A stretch of DNA of 64,000 nucleotides from Magicicada septendecula (lineage: Eukaryota; Arthropoda; Insecta; Hemiptera; Cicadidae). Below are positions 46,977-59,351 of the stretch, in pieces. The notes beneath the pieces are model-generated. The model did no database searches and was not told where the DNA came from. It saw nothing but the letters and a program-made list of their open reading frames with translations. The number at the start of each line of letters is the position of its first letter. Positions within the stretch are counted from its first letter, which is position 1. The stretch lies in NCBI GenBank assembly GCA_034769895.1, contig CM068373.1:204497964-204561963 (forward strand). The letters are read 5' to 3'. The translations under genes and the position numbers were made by a program.

Positions 46977-48959
46977 CTATATATATAGCCTAGTCTAAAA
47001 TTATTTAAAAAGTAATATGCTATATGGTGACTTCAGTGTTTCTTGTAGCCATAATATAATTTTCATAATACAAATGATTTATTCAGTAAATAAATAGGCC
47101 TCCACTTGCTGAAGAAATCAACTATTATTGTGAGAAATTGTAATATATTTACATAAACATAAAACACAATTTCCTATAGCATTTTTTTATGAGCAGTTCT
47201 CTTATTTCAACATTAGCTAAACTTGTAGTGCCAAACCACTAAGTGCTTTGTAAAATCTTCACGATAAGATGCGGTCACTTAGGACTCAAAATGGTGGAGA
47301 ACTCCAAAATGTCCCACTAACTACACATTGTATTTCACACTGCAGCAGCTATCAGTTCCACAATCATCAATGACAATTTTGAAATCCACAATTTAAGTTC
47401 ACATGAATGTTTTAAAATTGTGTGTCTTTGTGTGAGTTATATGTGAGAATGAATTTTATTATAGTCATCATAATTCATGAAAATAAGTATCAGGAGGCAA
47501 CATTTGACATTTGTTAAACAGGTCACCATAACAAAGACCTTTTATCAATAAAATATTTCCTAATTTTTTTAATTACTTTTAATTCCACACGCAGAATATA
47601 AATCAAGATTCTTGTGTGTGGTGGGAGTGGTATTTAGCCAATGTAATTCACGTCGCTAACAATAACCAAAGGATTTTTCTCTGACAGGAAAAAATATTAC
47701 TAACATCATCCAGGGAAACAATTACATCAGCTGAGGATCCCCCCCCCCCCAGTAATTTCACACTGTCTACATGCTGTTTATAGTTTCTACAGAGTTTATT
47801 GGGAACTGATGTTTTCATTCTTTAAAACAATGAAAGTGTGAAGATTGACTGAAGAGTAAGAAGTCAATTTTCAAGCTATATCAAAATCAGGGTACAAAGA
47901 TGATGTATCATAGAAGAAGCAAGGGAAAGATATAAGGCAAGTGAGTCCTCTTTTGCATGTTGTTTATTTAAATGAGTGCAGAGACCATAAGAAACCATAA
48001 ATGAATGGGGACAGGAATGGAAATTAATTGAATTATAGTTACACTGCCTTAAATCTACTAACACATTCTGATATTACATTATTCAAAAACAAATGTATAA
48101 CATGCTGTATTTTAACATGAGTTTGCTACTTGTTGGTGTTACTACAACTTAAATTTACTTATAAAAGATGGCAGTTCATCACTAATAACAGAGTTTTAGT
48201 CGAAGCCAATCAAGATTATTTATTCTTTATGTTCAAATATGTCACATCAATAATAATTTTACATACAATAAATATTCCCTCAAATTCAATAACAAAACAG
48301 TCTTAAATTAATATTAACAAATTAAAAAAAGGCCCATATTTTTTTAAATTCAAATTTAATTAAAATTTAAATTTAAATTAATTTAAAATTTGCACATACA
48401 TTTATTATAATAGCTGTTTTGTGATCATAAAATAAAATTGTGAGCATAGAGTTACAATTACCAATTCAAAGTTCTTATCATTAAGTGTCGACAGACTAGA
48501 TATTGCATGATTGTCAACTCCTTGGTAGTGAACTGATTCTTGCATTACATTCATATGGGGAAGCGACTTGATCAAATTAGCCATAAAGTATAATTTATAG
48601 TTCCATCAACTGCTGTAGTTCTTGCTGTGTTGCTGCCCTAGAGTGTCAAGGTACTTCTTCTCAGATGACATTATTCTAATTAATTTCTCCTACTACTACT
48701 CACCAATAGGAATTGTTTTGTAGTTGTCTGCCTACAAATTGTAACATGATTTTTATCTTAATTCCACTGTTTTTCAACTGATATACTCAGATCGTTTAAG
48801 ATTAGGTAATTGTTCTCTCACATAGTATACTTGAGTTGAATATAGAGATACAGAATAGAGTGTAGGGTATAAAGTGATAAAAGTCATATGACTTAAAACA
48901 CTTCTTAAAAAATGAGTAGGCTTGAAAGTAAGATAAGTCAATAAGTACCCATAACTGGG
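46700..48959. other. Intergenic stretch upstream of the receptor, with microsatellites
   Basis: No gene recognised. It contains a CT repeat (46870-46898), a CA repeat (about 46939-46975) and a run of C (about 47739-47750). The receptor promoter should lie just above 46700, but no distinct element is recognisable. Confidence 0.5.
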
Positions 48960-49544
48960 TAACATGATAGATAATGAAGGGTGCGTAAATATGACAATAC
49001 ATGATAGGATACAAATAGGAAATAGGGGATACTATGCTAACAGAAAACTATTGAGAAGCAAGCTCATTAGTCACAACATAAAAATGAAAATATATAAGAC
49101 ACTTGTTATAATATATAAGACAGTTGTTGCTTTTGGAAGTGATAGGTGGACATTAACAAAAAAGGAACAAGAAACACTGAGAAGCTTTAAAGGAAAGATT
49201 GTATGGCGTGTATACAACCCGGTTAAGGAAGATGATGAATGGAGAACAAGAAATAACCAGGAGATAGATGAGCTATTGAAGCATGAGGTTATCATACGAT
49301 TCATAAAGGCTCAACGAACAAAATGGCTAGGTCACCTGGAATGTATGGATGATCAGTGTATGCTAAAGGAAATCCTGAGGGCATAGATATATAAAAGGAG
49401 AAAGATAGGTTGACCTAGGATAAGATGGTTGGATGATGTGATGGAAGATCTCATAAGAATGGATGTGAGGGGTTACACTGGTACTGGCAATGGATAGGAG
49501 ACATTGGAGAAGATTGATGTTACAAGCTAGAGGTCACTCTGGGT
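48960..49544 (+). pseudogene. Non-LTR retrotransposon 3' end (RTE/Jockey-like), truncated
   Basis: The C-terminal part of a LINE polyprotein: NRGYYANRKLLRSKLIS, IKMKIYKTLV, GSDRWTLTKKEQETLRSFKG, IRFIKAQRTKWLGHLE, then RPRIRWLDDV-like sequence past a stop. The 5' part of the element is absent, as is usual for a 5'-truncated LINE insertion. The 3' tail is interrupted at 49544 by a hAT element and resumes at 52358, ending in a GAA repeat near 52376-52390. Confidence 0.78.
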
Positions 49545-49798
49545 CAGTGGCATACGCAGAAATCAGTCTGGAGGGGGGGGCTTGAACCTTGGCAGTCCAT
49601 ATACGTATTAGCCTACTCTTCTACAACTTATAGTATAAGACAGAGTACATATGCCAGTTAATGGTTAAAATTTATTAGTAGCCATATTATTTTAGTAGGT
49701 TTCACATTTTCTTTATTAAAATGTATTATTCGTGATTGGGGGACTTATGCTCACTCTACTTTTTAATCAGTAATTTTAAAAACAAAATTTTTTTAATG

Positions 49799-49947
49799 AA
49801 GAAAGTTGTGTTAGTGGTTATAATCACAAACAGAATTATCACTGTTGCACACCACTATAGAAAAATTACTCTGAGGAGCGCTTTCAAGCTTCACAGCTCA
49901 TCGTCACATCGGAAAATCTGATGTGCAACCGTGATAATTCTGTTTGT
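49799..49947 (-). repeat. Copy of the Penelope arm repeat with a hammerhead-like core
   Basis: Shares AAAGTTGTGTTAGTGG, ACAGAATTATCAC and the AGCTTCACAGCTCATC segment with the arms of the element at 54265-55290. Its two ends form an inverted pair (CAGAATTATCAC and GTGATAATTCTG). The minus strand has TGACGA...AGCTGTGAAGCTTGAAAG but poor stem I pairing. Confidence 0.6.
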
Positions 49948-50399
49948 AAAATATTTTTTTCTTTCAAAAACTAAATATATTTAATTGATTTTTTATGTTT
50001 ATTGTAATATTTAACAACAGATTATTTTACTTCAATTATACTATAATATTATACAGTAATGTCAGTAGCACTGGGAATAAAGTTTTGCAACATTGGTATT
50101 TTAACAACTATATATTTCAAAATGTCTTGCTAACAACTTATTGTGTCAATACATAAAAAAAAAACAGTTTTTCATTAAATTGTTATACTTCTTACTGTTA
50201 TACTACTATTTTACTAATACTTTATTAATAAAAAATTACACAAGCGCATATTAGCTGACTTCTTACAAAATTAACAGCAGTATTTAAAAAATGAAAAAGA
50301 AACAATAGTCAGTAAATAAGAATAAAGTTAACTATTAATTTACAATATGTAAAGAATTTGTGTCCAAGCAAGCAATTTGTAATTTAAAAAGTCAAGTCC

Positions 50400-51399
50400 A
50401 TTCTCCTATTTCCTTTATTATTGGCAAACCGCTCAACAACATCTTCAGGAGAGATATCGATTTCCTGTGAATATTGAACGAAGCTAGCCCATTAAGCCCT
50501 GTCTCCGATGTTGTAGACCTCAGTCACATTTTGGACCACCTCAGAGTAGAGAAGGAGCGTTCTGGCTCAGCTGACGTCACTAGGAGTACACACAGTGCTT
50601 CTAAAATTTTTCGGACGTCAGGTAATATATCTGGATTGCAAGCTTGCAGAGAAGACAGAGCTGCGTCTCAAAGATTTATATCTGCTTCATCCACCTACTT
50701 TTGCTTCCATATTTCTGCCTCAAGTTTAAGTTCCATCCTGGAAATGTCAGGGTAAATGATAGAGGCAACAGACTGCTTGATCTCTTGAGTAGCCTTAATG
50801 ATGAAATGAGGTATACGTACTTGAAGATGACAAATTTTATCAAACTCAGGTCCAAAACGGGTTTCGAACTCAACAACACAGTGATCAACAAAAGGAATAT
50901 ATAAATTTAGCTTGTAGTGTTGTTTTACGTCCAATTCCTGGCCAGCATTTGCTCTATGTGATAACAAGAATACTGGAATGATATCGCACATAATTACACC
51001 TTCTTTTTTTTACAGGAAATTTGTGGTCAGCCATACTTTCAGTGTAATTTTTACAAAGGACGGCATACTTCAGGTTACCATCAATTTGAGATTTATATTG
51101 TAATAATAAATTACTAATGTCTGCTATTTTATGTAATAATGAAGACTCGTTTTGTTAAAGAACAGCCAAGATTTATAGTTTCACTATTGTCAGAGAATTC
51201 AGAAACAAGCCCGGAAACATTGTTGCCATTGCCACAACACAAGAATCTTGCTGAAACGATGTACAAGTTGATGTGCAGGCCTTTCTGCTGCACTATCACA
51301 CTACGCTAGTTTAATTTTTGTTACAAAGAAATCCAAAATGCTGACTTTCCTTTTTGGTACTCTTGTCTTTTCATCAAGTTTGGACTTATTACTCTCCAT
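50400..51399 (-). pseudogene. hAT transposase remnant (ZMYM1-like type)
   Basis: Starts MESNKSKLDEKTRVPKRKVS at 51399. The C-terminal part is recognisable: LYIPFVDHCVVEFETRFGPE, VTSAEPERSFSTLRWSKM and SFNIHRK, the dimerisation region typical of hAT transposases. Several stops and the loss of most of the central catalytic domain make it non-functional. Confidence 0.75.
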
Positions 51400-52065
51400 C
51401 TTTGACGCAACAAACAATCAAATACTAATAAAACTACAAAAACGGCAAATTTAATAAACTACGGCAGGAACGTGTGTACAGGTGGTGTAAGTATCGCCTG
51501 AATGACTACCTCCGATCACTGCCGAAAATGACAAATAGGCCTATATGGAATCTTGTAGAGGATATATTATTTCTGTTCGCACGCCACAGGCATGCATGAA
51601 AACTTGAAATTTTGCACGCATGCTGTGGAATATGTGCATGAGCTGTGTGCAGGATTTGGTAGGTAGGTTGTGTTCATACGTTCTGAAAATCGACACATTT
51701 TAAATAAAATATTAATATTTCTCGAAATTAATTATTTTATAATAATATATATAACGATTATCTATTTTTCTTTTTAAGTAAAAAAAAATTATCAAAAATT
51801 TTCGTATAAATGTAAAGTGTTTTTAAAGTAATTTTTTTCATTATTACAGCAGCATTACTCAAGATATGAAATTAGGAACATTATTACAATTTTCATTTTA
51901 TTTATTGACTGATATAAAAAAATGCTGAATTTAACTTAAGTATTAAATAATATTTTTATGAAAAAGATTTATGTCCTTATTTAAGTTTCATAAAAATCTT
52001 ATTCAATACTGAAGTAAAAATTCTTAGGGTTCACTGGTAGGGGATGCGTGTGGCCGCGCCGTAGA

Positions 52066-52082
52066 ATGAGAGTGAGAGCGAG

Positions 52083-52121
<39 letters not shown>
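52066..52121. repeat. GA microsatellite inside the hAT element
   Basis: Imperfect, then pure GA repeat of about 55 bases. Confidence 0.9.
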
Positions 52122-52123
<2 letters not shown>

Positions 52124-52357
52124 TGGTAGCTTACTGAACGTTACACTCAGCGTAATACACCGCTCAATTAACTATTAATTATAACTGAAGTATTAATTGT
52201 TATTATAAACTACTTATTTTGTTAGTATTTATATCCCCGTCCAAATTGGCTGAAATATGCAATTTTGTAATTTTAGATGAGGCCTAAGTAAATTAAGGAA
52301 GGAATATTACATTTTTGCGGTTGGGGGGGGGCTTGAGCCCCCCTGTGTACGCCACTG

Positions 52358-53104
52358 CTCTGGGTTGTAGTGCTAAAGAAGAAGAAGACTTAAAAGTAAA
52401 TATCAAATTTCTTCACAAATTTTATTAAATTCTCTAATCCCTGCTTATATTCCACAAATTATTCTTTCCACATTCTGAGTCCTACAATTTTGTTTTTAAT
52501 TTCATCTATGGCCTTTAATATTAATTAATTTCTAACTGATTCTTTCCTCTAGACATTCTCCTGTGCAGTCTAAACTGTATAATCATTGGTTCATCCAATT
52601 CCCGGTATCGTCCTCATCAACTCATGTCATATATTTGAATAAGAACTTTTTTAATTGGCTATTCCATCTCCTTCATTAGAGAATTCTACAGGTTTTTCTA
52701 ATTCTTTGAAATTACCTATTTCTGTACTCCTCCCTGTGTTGGTCTTCATTAGTTATGCCCTTTTGTATAACTGTATTGACACTTAACTATCTGCCAGTGA
52801 CCAATTTGTTAGTTTCGTTCTTAGCTGGTCTCTTGTTTATAGTCTTTATACAAAGAGTGACAGATGCATTAGCTTTTAACAATATTTTATTTATGATGGG
52901 AATCAGCTTTAAGTAATGGTTCCCATATAATGTTTGTAACAGTACATTTTGTTATGACTCTCGTGTGCAATGTGGATGGGTAGTGAAATGAGAGATGTTT
53001 TGGTGTTTAATAAGAGAGATGCAGAGGACAGCGGCGTGAAATGATGAAGTGAAGACTCAGTAACTGTTTCAGAGAGTGCGTGAGAGAGGAGAGAGTGGAA
53101 AGAG

Positions 53105-53177
<73 letters not shown>

Positions 53178-54264
53178 TAAGAAAGTACTGCTCTGATTTG
53201 CAATGATGACTATTAACAAATAAATAAATTATGAATTGTTTATATATTGTTTTGTAATTAGGTTATACATGATGGTAATTTGTTACATGAAATAAACTTT
53301 AAAGTTTGTTGAGGAGGCACAAGTTAAAGGTTAGACACGCTACATGTATTTAGCATTATGTAGTGTTAATGTTTAGTTAAGTAGCATTTATTAAATCATC
53401 CAAACATAGATACAGATTAGTAGGTCTTTTAGTGGTCATGTATGATGGCCCCTCCCCAATGAAATTTATTCTCATTCAAAAGTATTAAAAATTAAGATCA
53501 TAATGTGTATCAGTTCATGAATATATTGTGTAATAGATTTCTTGTTTAAAAAAAAAGGGCAACATTTGAAGTTACATTGTTATAAGTGTTTTCATAAATA
53601 GAAATATACGAAATATTAAAATGAAATAGTTTAGGTCAATTAGATTTTACTCTAAATGATGGATTTGATAATGATAATGATAAAATGTTTTCCAATAATA
53701 TGTTGTGTTACAGTTGTGCTTTTATTTTCTAAAGTTTAGGTTGCTAAATCTTTGGTCCGAATTAAATGTGTTTTACTGGATTTTAGCTAATATTTTATTT
53801 AATAACAATCAAAATGTATTAAAAGATTTTTGGTGTCTTAGAATGAGTAACAAAAGCTACAGAATATTGATAAGAGTAAATAAAGAATAATAATGATATT
53901 CTAAGTTGTTTTTATTTGTCCCCTGACCCCAACCTAACCTGTACACAGGGGCTTGCCTACACAGACTTTGTGGTTTCTTTCTTCTGGTAAGTAGTTTAGT
54001 TTGCGTTAGAGCTTGGTTTAATGGGGATAATGATATGGCTCTCACACACCAGATCATATTAGCCAATTCAGCGCTCAACTTTTCCTCCCCATGGCCTCTA
54101 CCAATTATCAGTTAGAATATAGATATTTATTTATTCTTTATTGTCTTGGTTTATGCTCTCAGCTAAAATAAACAGAAAATATAGTTAACATGTTAGGATG
54201 GGTAGATGTGTACTGTATAAATAGAGTGACTACCTAAAAATTGTACCTTACACTACATACAAGA
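52358..54264. other. LINE tail end, then non-coding sequence with a GA microsatellite
   Basis: 52358-52390 completes the split LINE tail. The rest has no recognised gene; a pure GA repeat of about 70 bases lies at 53106-53174. Apparent Ser/Leu-repeat frames over it are artefacts of the repeat. Confidence 0.5.
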
Positions 54265-54312
54265 GATTTTATAAACAGAAATAACAGTGTTGCATAACAC
54301 TATAAAAAAAAG

Positions 54313-54359
54313 TTTTCCGATTAGCACTTTCAAGCTTCACAGCTCATCATCAAATCGGA
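54313..54359 (-). ncRNA. Hammerhead-like motif in the Penelope arm
   Basis: Minus strand: CCGAT, TTGATGA, TG, stem II AGCT/AGCT around GTGA, T, GAAAG, TG, CTA, ATCGG. Stem I (CCGAT/ATCGG) pairs perfectly, and stem III (AG/CU) ends in the triplet CTA. The first core base is T instead of C, and two extra bases flank stem II, so the activity is uncertain. Confidence 0.5.
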
Positions 54360-54942
54360 AATACACAATAATGGAACAAGACCACTTCTTTATACCACCA
54401 CTTGCCCTACAGTGCGTACACATTTTCGTAAACGCCCTCCTTCTGGCTACTAAGTTACTACTGGGTTCAGTCACTCGTGTCAGTATTTTTACATTTCTTT
54501 CTAGTACATTCTGTATGTATGTGTATGTGTGTACATCCTTTTCTATACCTAACATTTTAAAACCTCTCTCATTCACTGCTTTTAACTGTAAGTTCCTTTT
54601 TGGAATAGTTTTGGTATGCAATATATTGTCAAAACCTTCCCTCTTTATTTCAATAATTCTAACGCAAACAACAACATAGGTAAACACCCTTTCCATCCGA
54701 TCTCATCACCGCCTATGGGTGTGGTCACTCATCCTTTTCAGTTAGTCACCCTTAATTAAAAAAAAAAAAAAACATTCCCTGTGTGCTATTTATTTTACAT
54801 CCTTAACATTCTCTACCTGCCTATTTTTTACTTTTTAATTATATTATAAAATATTCCTTCATTTTCAAAATTAGTTTCAATACCCATTAAATTATCTAAC
54901 CTTTCTCTCTTTTATTCAGTATTTAATAAGAACACAAACAAC

Positions 54943-54944
54943 AA

Positions 54945-55002
<58 letters not shown>
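54943..55002. repeat. AC microsatellite
   Basis: Pure AC repeat of about 55-58 bases between the two Penelope arms. Confidence 0.92.
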
Positions 55003-55004
<2 letters not shown>

Positions 55005-55170
55005 GATACTAGAAACAAAATGTAAAAATACCGACACGGGTGACTGAGCCCGCTAGTAACTTAATAGCCAGAAGGAGGGCGTATACCTTAAAGCTTGTTT
55101 ACGAAAATGTGTACGCACTGTAGGGCAAGTGGGGGTATAAAGAAGTTGTCTTGTTCCATTATTGTGTATT

Positions 55171-55213
55171 TCCGATTTGATGATGAGCTGTGAAGATTGA
55201 AAGCGCTAATTAG
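55171..55213 (+). ncRNA. Partner hammerhead-like motif in the other Penelope arm
   Basis: Inverted copy of the motif at 54313-54359: TTCCGAT, TTGATGA, TGAGCTGTGAAG, TTGAAAGCGCTAAT. Stem I is weakened by changes on its 3' side, as is stem II. Confidence 0.4.
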
Positions 55214-55811
55214 GAAAAATGTTTCTATAGTGGTGTGCAATGGTGTTATTTCTGTTTGTAATTATAACCATTAACACAACTTTATTAATTAAATTTTCTG
55301 ATAAGATGTGCAATCAACAACAGGTAATGGACGACAACAATAAGGTAAGTAAAGTCTTCAAATATCTAAAGTTAAAAGTCAAATAAAAGAAATATGACTT
55401 TTATAATATGGTTTAATAAACAATGTCTGGCTGAGATATTATTGTTCTGATATATGCGCAAGTTAAAATTAAAAATAAGAATGCAGTTGCTAAAAACGTA
55501 AAAGAACAAAGTGAAAAGTTATGTATTAAAATGTAAATAAGGTCACTCTGCGGCTACTTAATAAGTATAATAGAGAATTATATGATAGAGTTGTTAAGAA
55601 TATATTTGTATGTAGAATTAGAGGAAATATTACATAATTTTGGCTTGAGGTATGTAGAAAAGAAATTGGAAAATAAAAATAAAAAACTGGCAGATAAATT
55701 GAATAAGTAAATAGGAAAGAACGAATTAAACAAAGAACGTCTTACTAAATAACTACGAAAAAAGAGTAGTAAATCTTAACAGAAGTAACTTTTAACACAC
55801 AAGAAAAAAAA

Positions 55812-56210
55812 ATGTTAGCAAAAGGATTAAAATATGTGCTGGCACCAGAAACCATTATACAAAAATTAGATAATGAAAATGATAAAAAATGGATAAGGTG
55901 GGAAGTAGGTAATGTAGTAGATAAAATATTTAAGAAAAATTTGTATAACTCAAGAAATGAACAAAAAATTAGATCAACCGTAATTAAACTAAAAAACAAA
56001 ATCAAAAAGAATATTATAGTTGTGAAGGTGAACAAAGGAAATACAATGGTGTTACTGAACAAGGACGAATATATAAAGAAAACAGAAGCATTTATAAGTG
56101 ATGGACCATATGAAGAAATCAAGTATAATTATATAAATAAATACCAGTCAAATATAAAACAAGTGATGAAACAAATAACATTTATAGAGGAAAAAAGAAA
56201 AAGTATTTAA
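55812..56210 (+). CDS. Penelope-like protein, N-terminal part
   Basis: 132 residues: MLAKGLKYVLAPETI, a Lys/Asn-rich middle, then VVKVNKGNTMVLLNKDEYIK and KTEAFISDGPYEE. KGNTMVLLNKDEYIKK is the conserved region before the RT fingers of Penelope-like elements (compare DKGN at 29205). It stops before the RT palm motifs, so it is a truncated, non-functional gene. Confidence 0.72.
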   Translation: MLAKGLKYVLAPETIIQKLDNENDKKWIRWEVGNVVDKIFKKNLYNSRNEQKIRSTVIKLKNKIKKNIIVVKVNKGNTMVLLNKDEYIKKTEAFISDGPYEEIKYNYINKYQSNIKQVMKQITFIEEKRKSI

Positions 56211-56399
56211 TGGAAAGTAACCCAACAGCACAAACTTTTAAATGTCAAATAAAATTACATAAAGAAGGAAAAACCAATTAGACCTATTGTTTCTTTTATT
56301 AATGTGCCTGTATATAAATTGTCAAAAGAGGTAAGCAGAATATTGAAAGAAAAATTCATTTGGGATAAAATATAATATAGAAAATGATATAAAACTTAT

Positions 56400-59340
56400 T
56401 GAAAAACTAGAAAAATTAAAAGATATTGTAACTTTTTATTACTTTTCTCCCCCCACATGACTTTTACTTACCTTGTGCAATCTTTTTACGCACTAGCCCT
56501 TATTACCCTTTACTCTGACTTATCAAAACAGAAGATTCCCAAATTACTTATAGGTCGCCACCAATTTTTAAACAAAAGGACAAATATGGAAACCTTAATA
56601 CATTTTCCCCTTTATACTTTACTTACTTACCAGGTTCGTTTAGGCGAGATTTTCTATACATGACAGGTGATGTTAAATGAGCGTAATAACGCATGGTTAT
56701 CATCATACAAAGTCTGAATTTATTTTAACACATTTGTCCTTAGGTATCAACGTTGTGATACAAAATGATACTATGAAAATTCTTTGAATTCCAATCATTG
56801 AAGTTAAGAGGGCGTGAAGTTAAGAGGGCGCCAAGGTTGGCCAGCCAGGCGCTCGCGGGAGAGTACGCTTTTAACATGGGATAACTGTTTAAATTTATGT
56901 TTTTAATATAAGAACGTCATAAATAAAATAAAACTTCAGTAACATGTCATAGAACTAATTAACCTATTACTAATAAACCTAGGCCAATGTGATTTCCGCT
57001 AAAAAATAATTTTTTATAATTTAATTTAAAAAGTTAATTTCCCATAAGGAATACTTATTTTATACTGATTTTGCCTAAATGATTAAAATTTATCGTGACT
57101 GTCAATAATGTTGGAAGTTATACCATTTTAAAGTATATTTTGTGTAGAACGATTCTGTAGTGATATAATATGTAATTTTTTTCTCAATTCTTTATACAAA
57201 CGGTTTTTCTACAAGTTTACCGTACATTTTATAATTCAGGGCCGCTGCTCGCTGCCACGCTGGAGGTTCGCCGGTTTGCCTACAGGTCGCATTAGTGCAG
57301 TGTCGGTAAAGTAGTACAGTAATGACGCGTCATGTGGGAGTTTATAGAATTATTTATTAGTCGTACTTTTCATGGGTTTGGGGTATTTATTTTAAACTAA
57401 AATAGCCCAAAAAACCCCCAAAATTGACAAATAACCTACTTTTCTCACAAACTTACCATTGGATTTTACTGAAACTTGCTCAAAACATAGATGAGACAAA
57501 GCTAAATAATATGCCGAAAACCGCGTCTTTTTATCTTTATTAGTTTAGGAGTAGTAAGCTTTTATAGCCCAAAAACCATTTTGGGAGAGGGTAGAGGGGC
57601 CTTAGCCTAGCGGCATATACCACTATATGTTTTATAGAATACGAATAGTTGAGCATAACAGAGAGGGTAATGACCCTCAACCATTGATGTTTGGTGTGTT
57701 TTGAGGGATGAAGTGTGACGTTCCTGTTGGAGAGAGTTGTGAACAGAGTGAAAGTGATGGGTGAAAGTGAAATCTCATGTAATGAAATTAGCCTCTTATT
57801 GTCAACTATTGTGTAATGATGGTTTAAATGAGAAGTAATTGTAAAAATGAAAAACTCGTGTAATGGGCCAGTTTTCCAAAATTATTTTGATAACAATGTA
57901 ATACCAATCTTCGATTTCACTATAAAACGCTAGTTGCAAACTACATTTCTACAACTTTTTAATTGTAAATTTATATTCCCCTAGTCTAGAAACGCAAACC
58001 ATCAATGATAACATTTAAATTGATGGAAATGTTAATTTTTAATTAGTCGTAGGGGAAGCGAGACTATTCCGCAAGCGAAGTGAAGTAATGAACTCCCAGG
58101 CCAAAGACCGATATGAGGTTAGGACCGATGTGCTATTGCTATGCTGTTGACTCTATCTCTTTTACTACTCTATGTCAGATGTTTGATAGAACTAATGTTT
58201 ACAAATTGCTTGTTACAGATCTTATGTTTACATGCTTGTTAATGTCATATGATCTCGTTGCCATCTTGATTACCCAAAAGGCCAATACTAAAAATTTAAT
58301 TTTTAAAATCCTTATTAGCGAATTTCCTTAGGAAAAATGAGCTATTCAGATGGCCCTTATGGTGAAACTCAGACTCGGGAGTGCGAAATATGCACCGACC
58401 CTGACCCCCCAGAACACGTTTTTAGCGTTCGTTCAAAATTTTATATATATATATATAATTTCCTTCAAATTTGGCAAAAACGTTACTTTTTTATAACACC
58501 TCATGAATGTGACTCAGGTTTTAAAATAACTTATTTCTAAGGTCCGACTTTTGCCACTTTTTGGCAAATGTTTTTAACTTTACTAAATAAACCCCTTTAT
58601 TTTTTTAGTTACGTCTTTAAACTGCAATTTAGGTTTTTATAGATTTCTTACAGATTTTTCATTGTGTCATCGATAGCTGTCAAACGGTTGTTCGCAAGGA
58701 GTTTAAATTTAATATGCACATTTGTATTGTTAAAACAGAGGCTAAGTTCGTTATTCAGCCTCTCACGTGATTAAATAACCTGTCACATGATTGTATAATA
58801 TAATGAATATAAGCAGCACATTATGAATTTGAATCATCTGTCATTAATGAATCGAATAAACAAAGTGAAAGTCATTATTGTATAACAAACTTACACACTT
58901 GCCTAAAATTACAGCAGAAACACGTAAAATATAGTGTTTTTAAACATACTAAACATCCACAGCAAAAATAAAACTTATGAAATGTGCAACATCGAAATTT
59001 CTATTTCATTATGAATACGGACATACAAAACACATACCGCCATTACCTTGGGGAACTCCCAATTTAATTTCATAGTCAACCGATGTTGCATTTTTGAATT
59101 TTACTTTATGTGAAAGGGAGAAAAAAATAAATAAAAAAAAATAAACTAAACTGAACTAAAAAACGAAAAATGTATGGAATAAACCAAACAAATTAAAGTA
59201 AACCGGCTATGTCATATATAAAATTAAAGGTCTAAGTAAGCAGACCACAATGGTGAAACCAGTTTTCCAACGTAATGTTTGTAAGCTTAAAGTATAGGAT
59301 TTTTAAATAAAGGTGATTTTCAATATTATATTTAGTCATT
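56400..59340. other. Non-coding stretch with no recognised gene
   Basis: AT-rich, without recognised coding, RNA or repeat structure except a 16-bp tandem duplication (TGAAGTTAAGAGGGCG twice, about 56806-56837). Locally GC-richer sequence lies near 56830-56870 and 57240-57320. The lower part may contain a 5' exon or flank of the Mutator/YqaJ gene, but none is identifiable. Confidence 0.45.
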
Positions 59341-59351
59341 ATATTTTCAGG

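Larger units (their letters stand above)
49545..52357 (-). mobile_element. hAT element, 2.81 kb, with decayed transposase
   Basis: Inverted ends CAGTGGCATACGCAG and (opposite strand) CAGTGGCGTACACAG, with G-rich runs just inside, are flanked by the 8-bp duplication CTCTGGGT (49537-49544 and 52358-52365). It carries a hAT transposase remnant on the minus strand and splits the tail of a LINE. The outer structure is well kept. Confidence 0.88.
54265..56380 (+). mobile_element. Second Penelope-like element remnant with inverted terminal arms
   Basis: Two arms (about 54270-54530 and 55020-55290) are inverted copies sharing GCTTCACAGCTCATCATC, ATTGTGTATTTCCGATT or close variants. They are separated by AT-rich sequence and an AC repeat. 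A Penelope-type N-terminal coding part follows at 55812-56210 on the plus strand, with a further weak RT-like stretch to about 56340 (CQIKLHKEG, then PIVSFINVPVYKLS in another frame). Catalytic RT motifs and GIY-YIG are not present, so the copy is truncated at its 3' side. Inverted arms around a Penelope open frame are a known arrangement of these elements. Confidence 0.7.

Noticed and set aside
53007-53219. Ser-Leu repeat protein
   Set aside because: Translation of a GA microsatellite.
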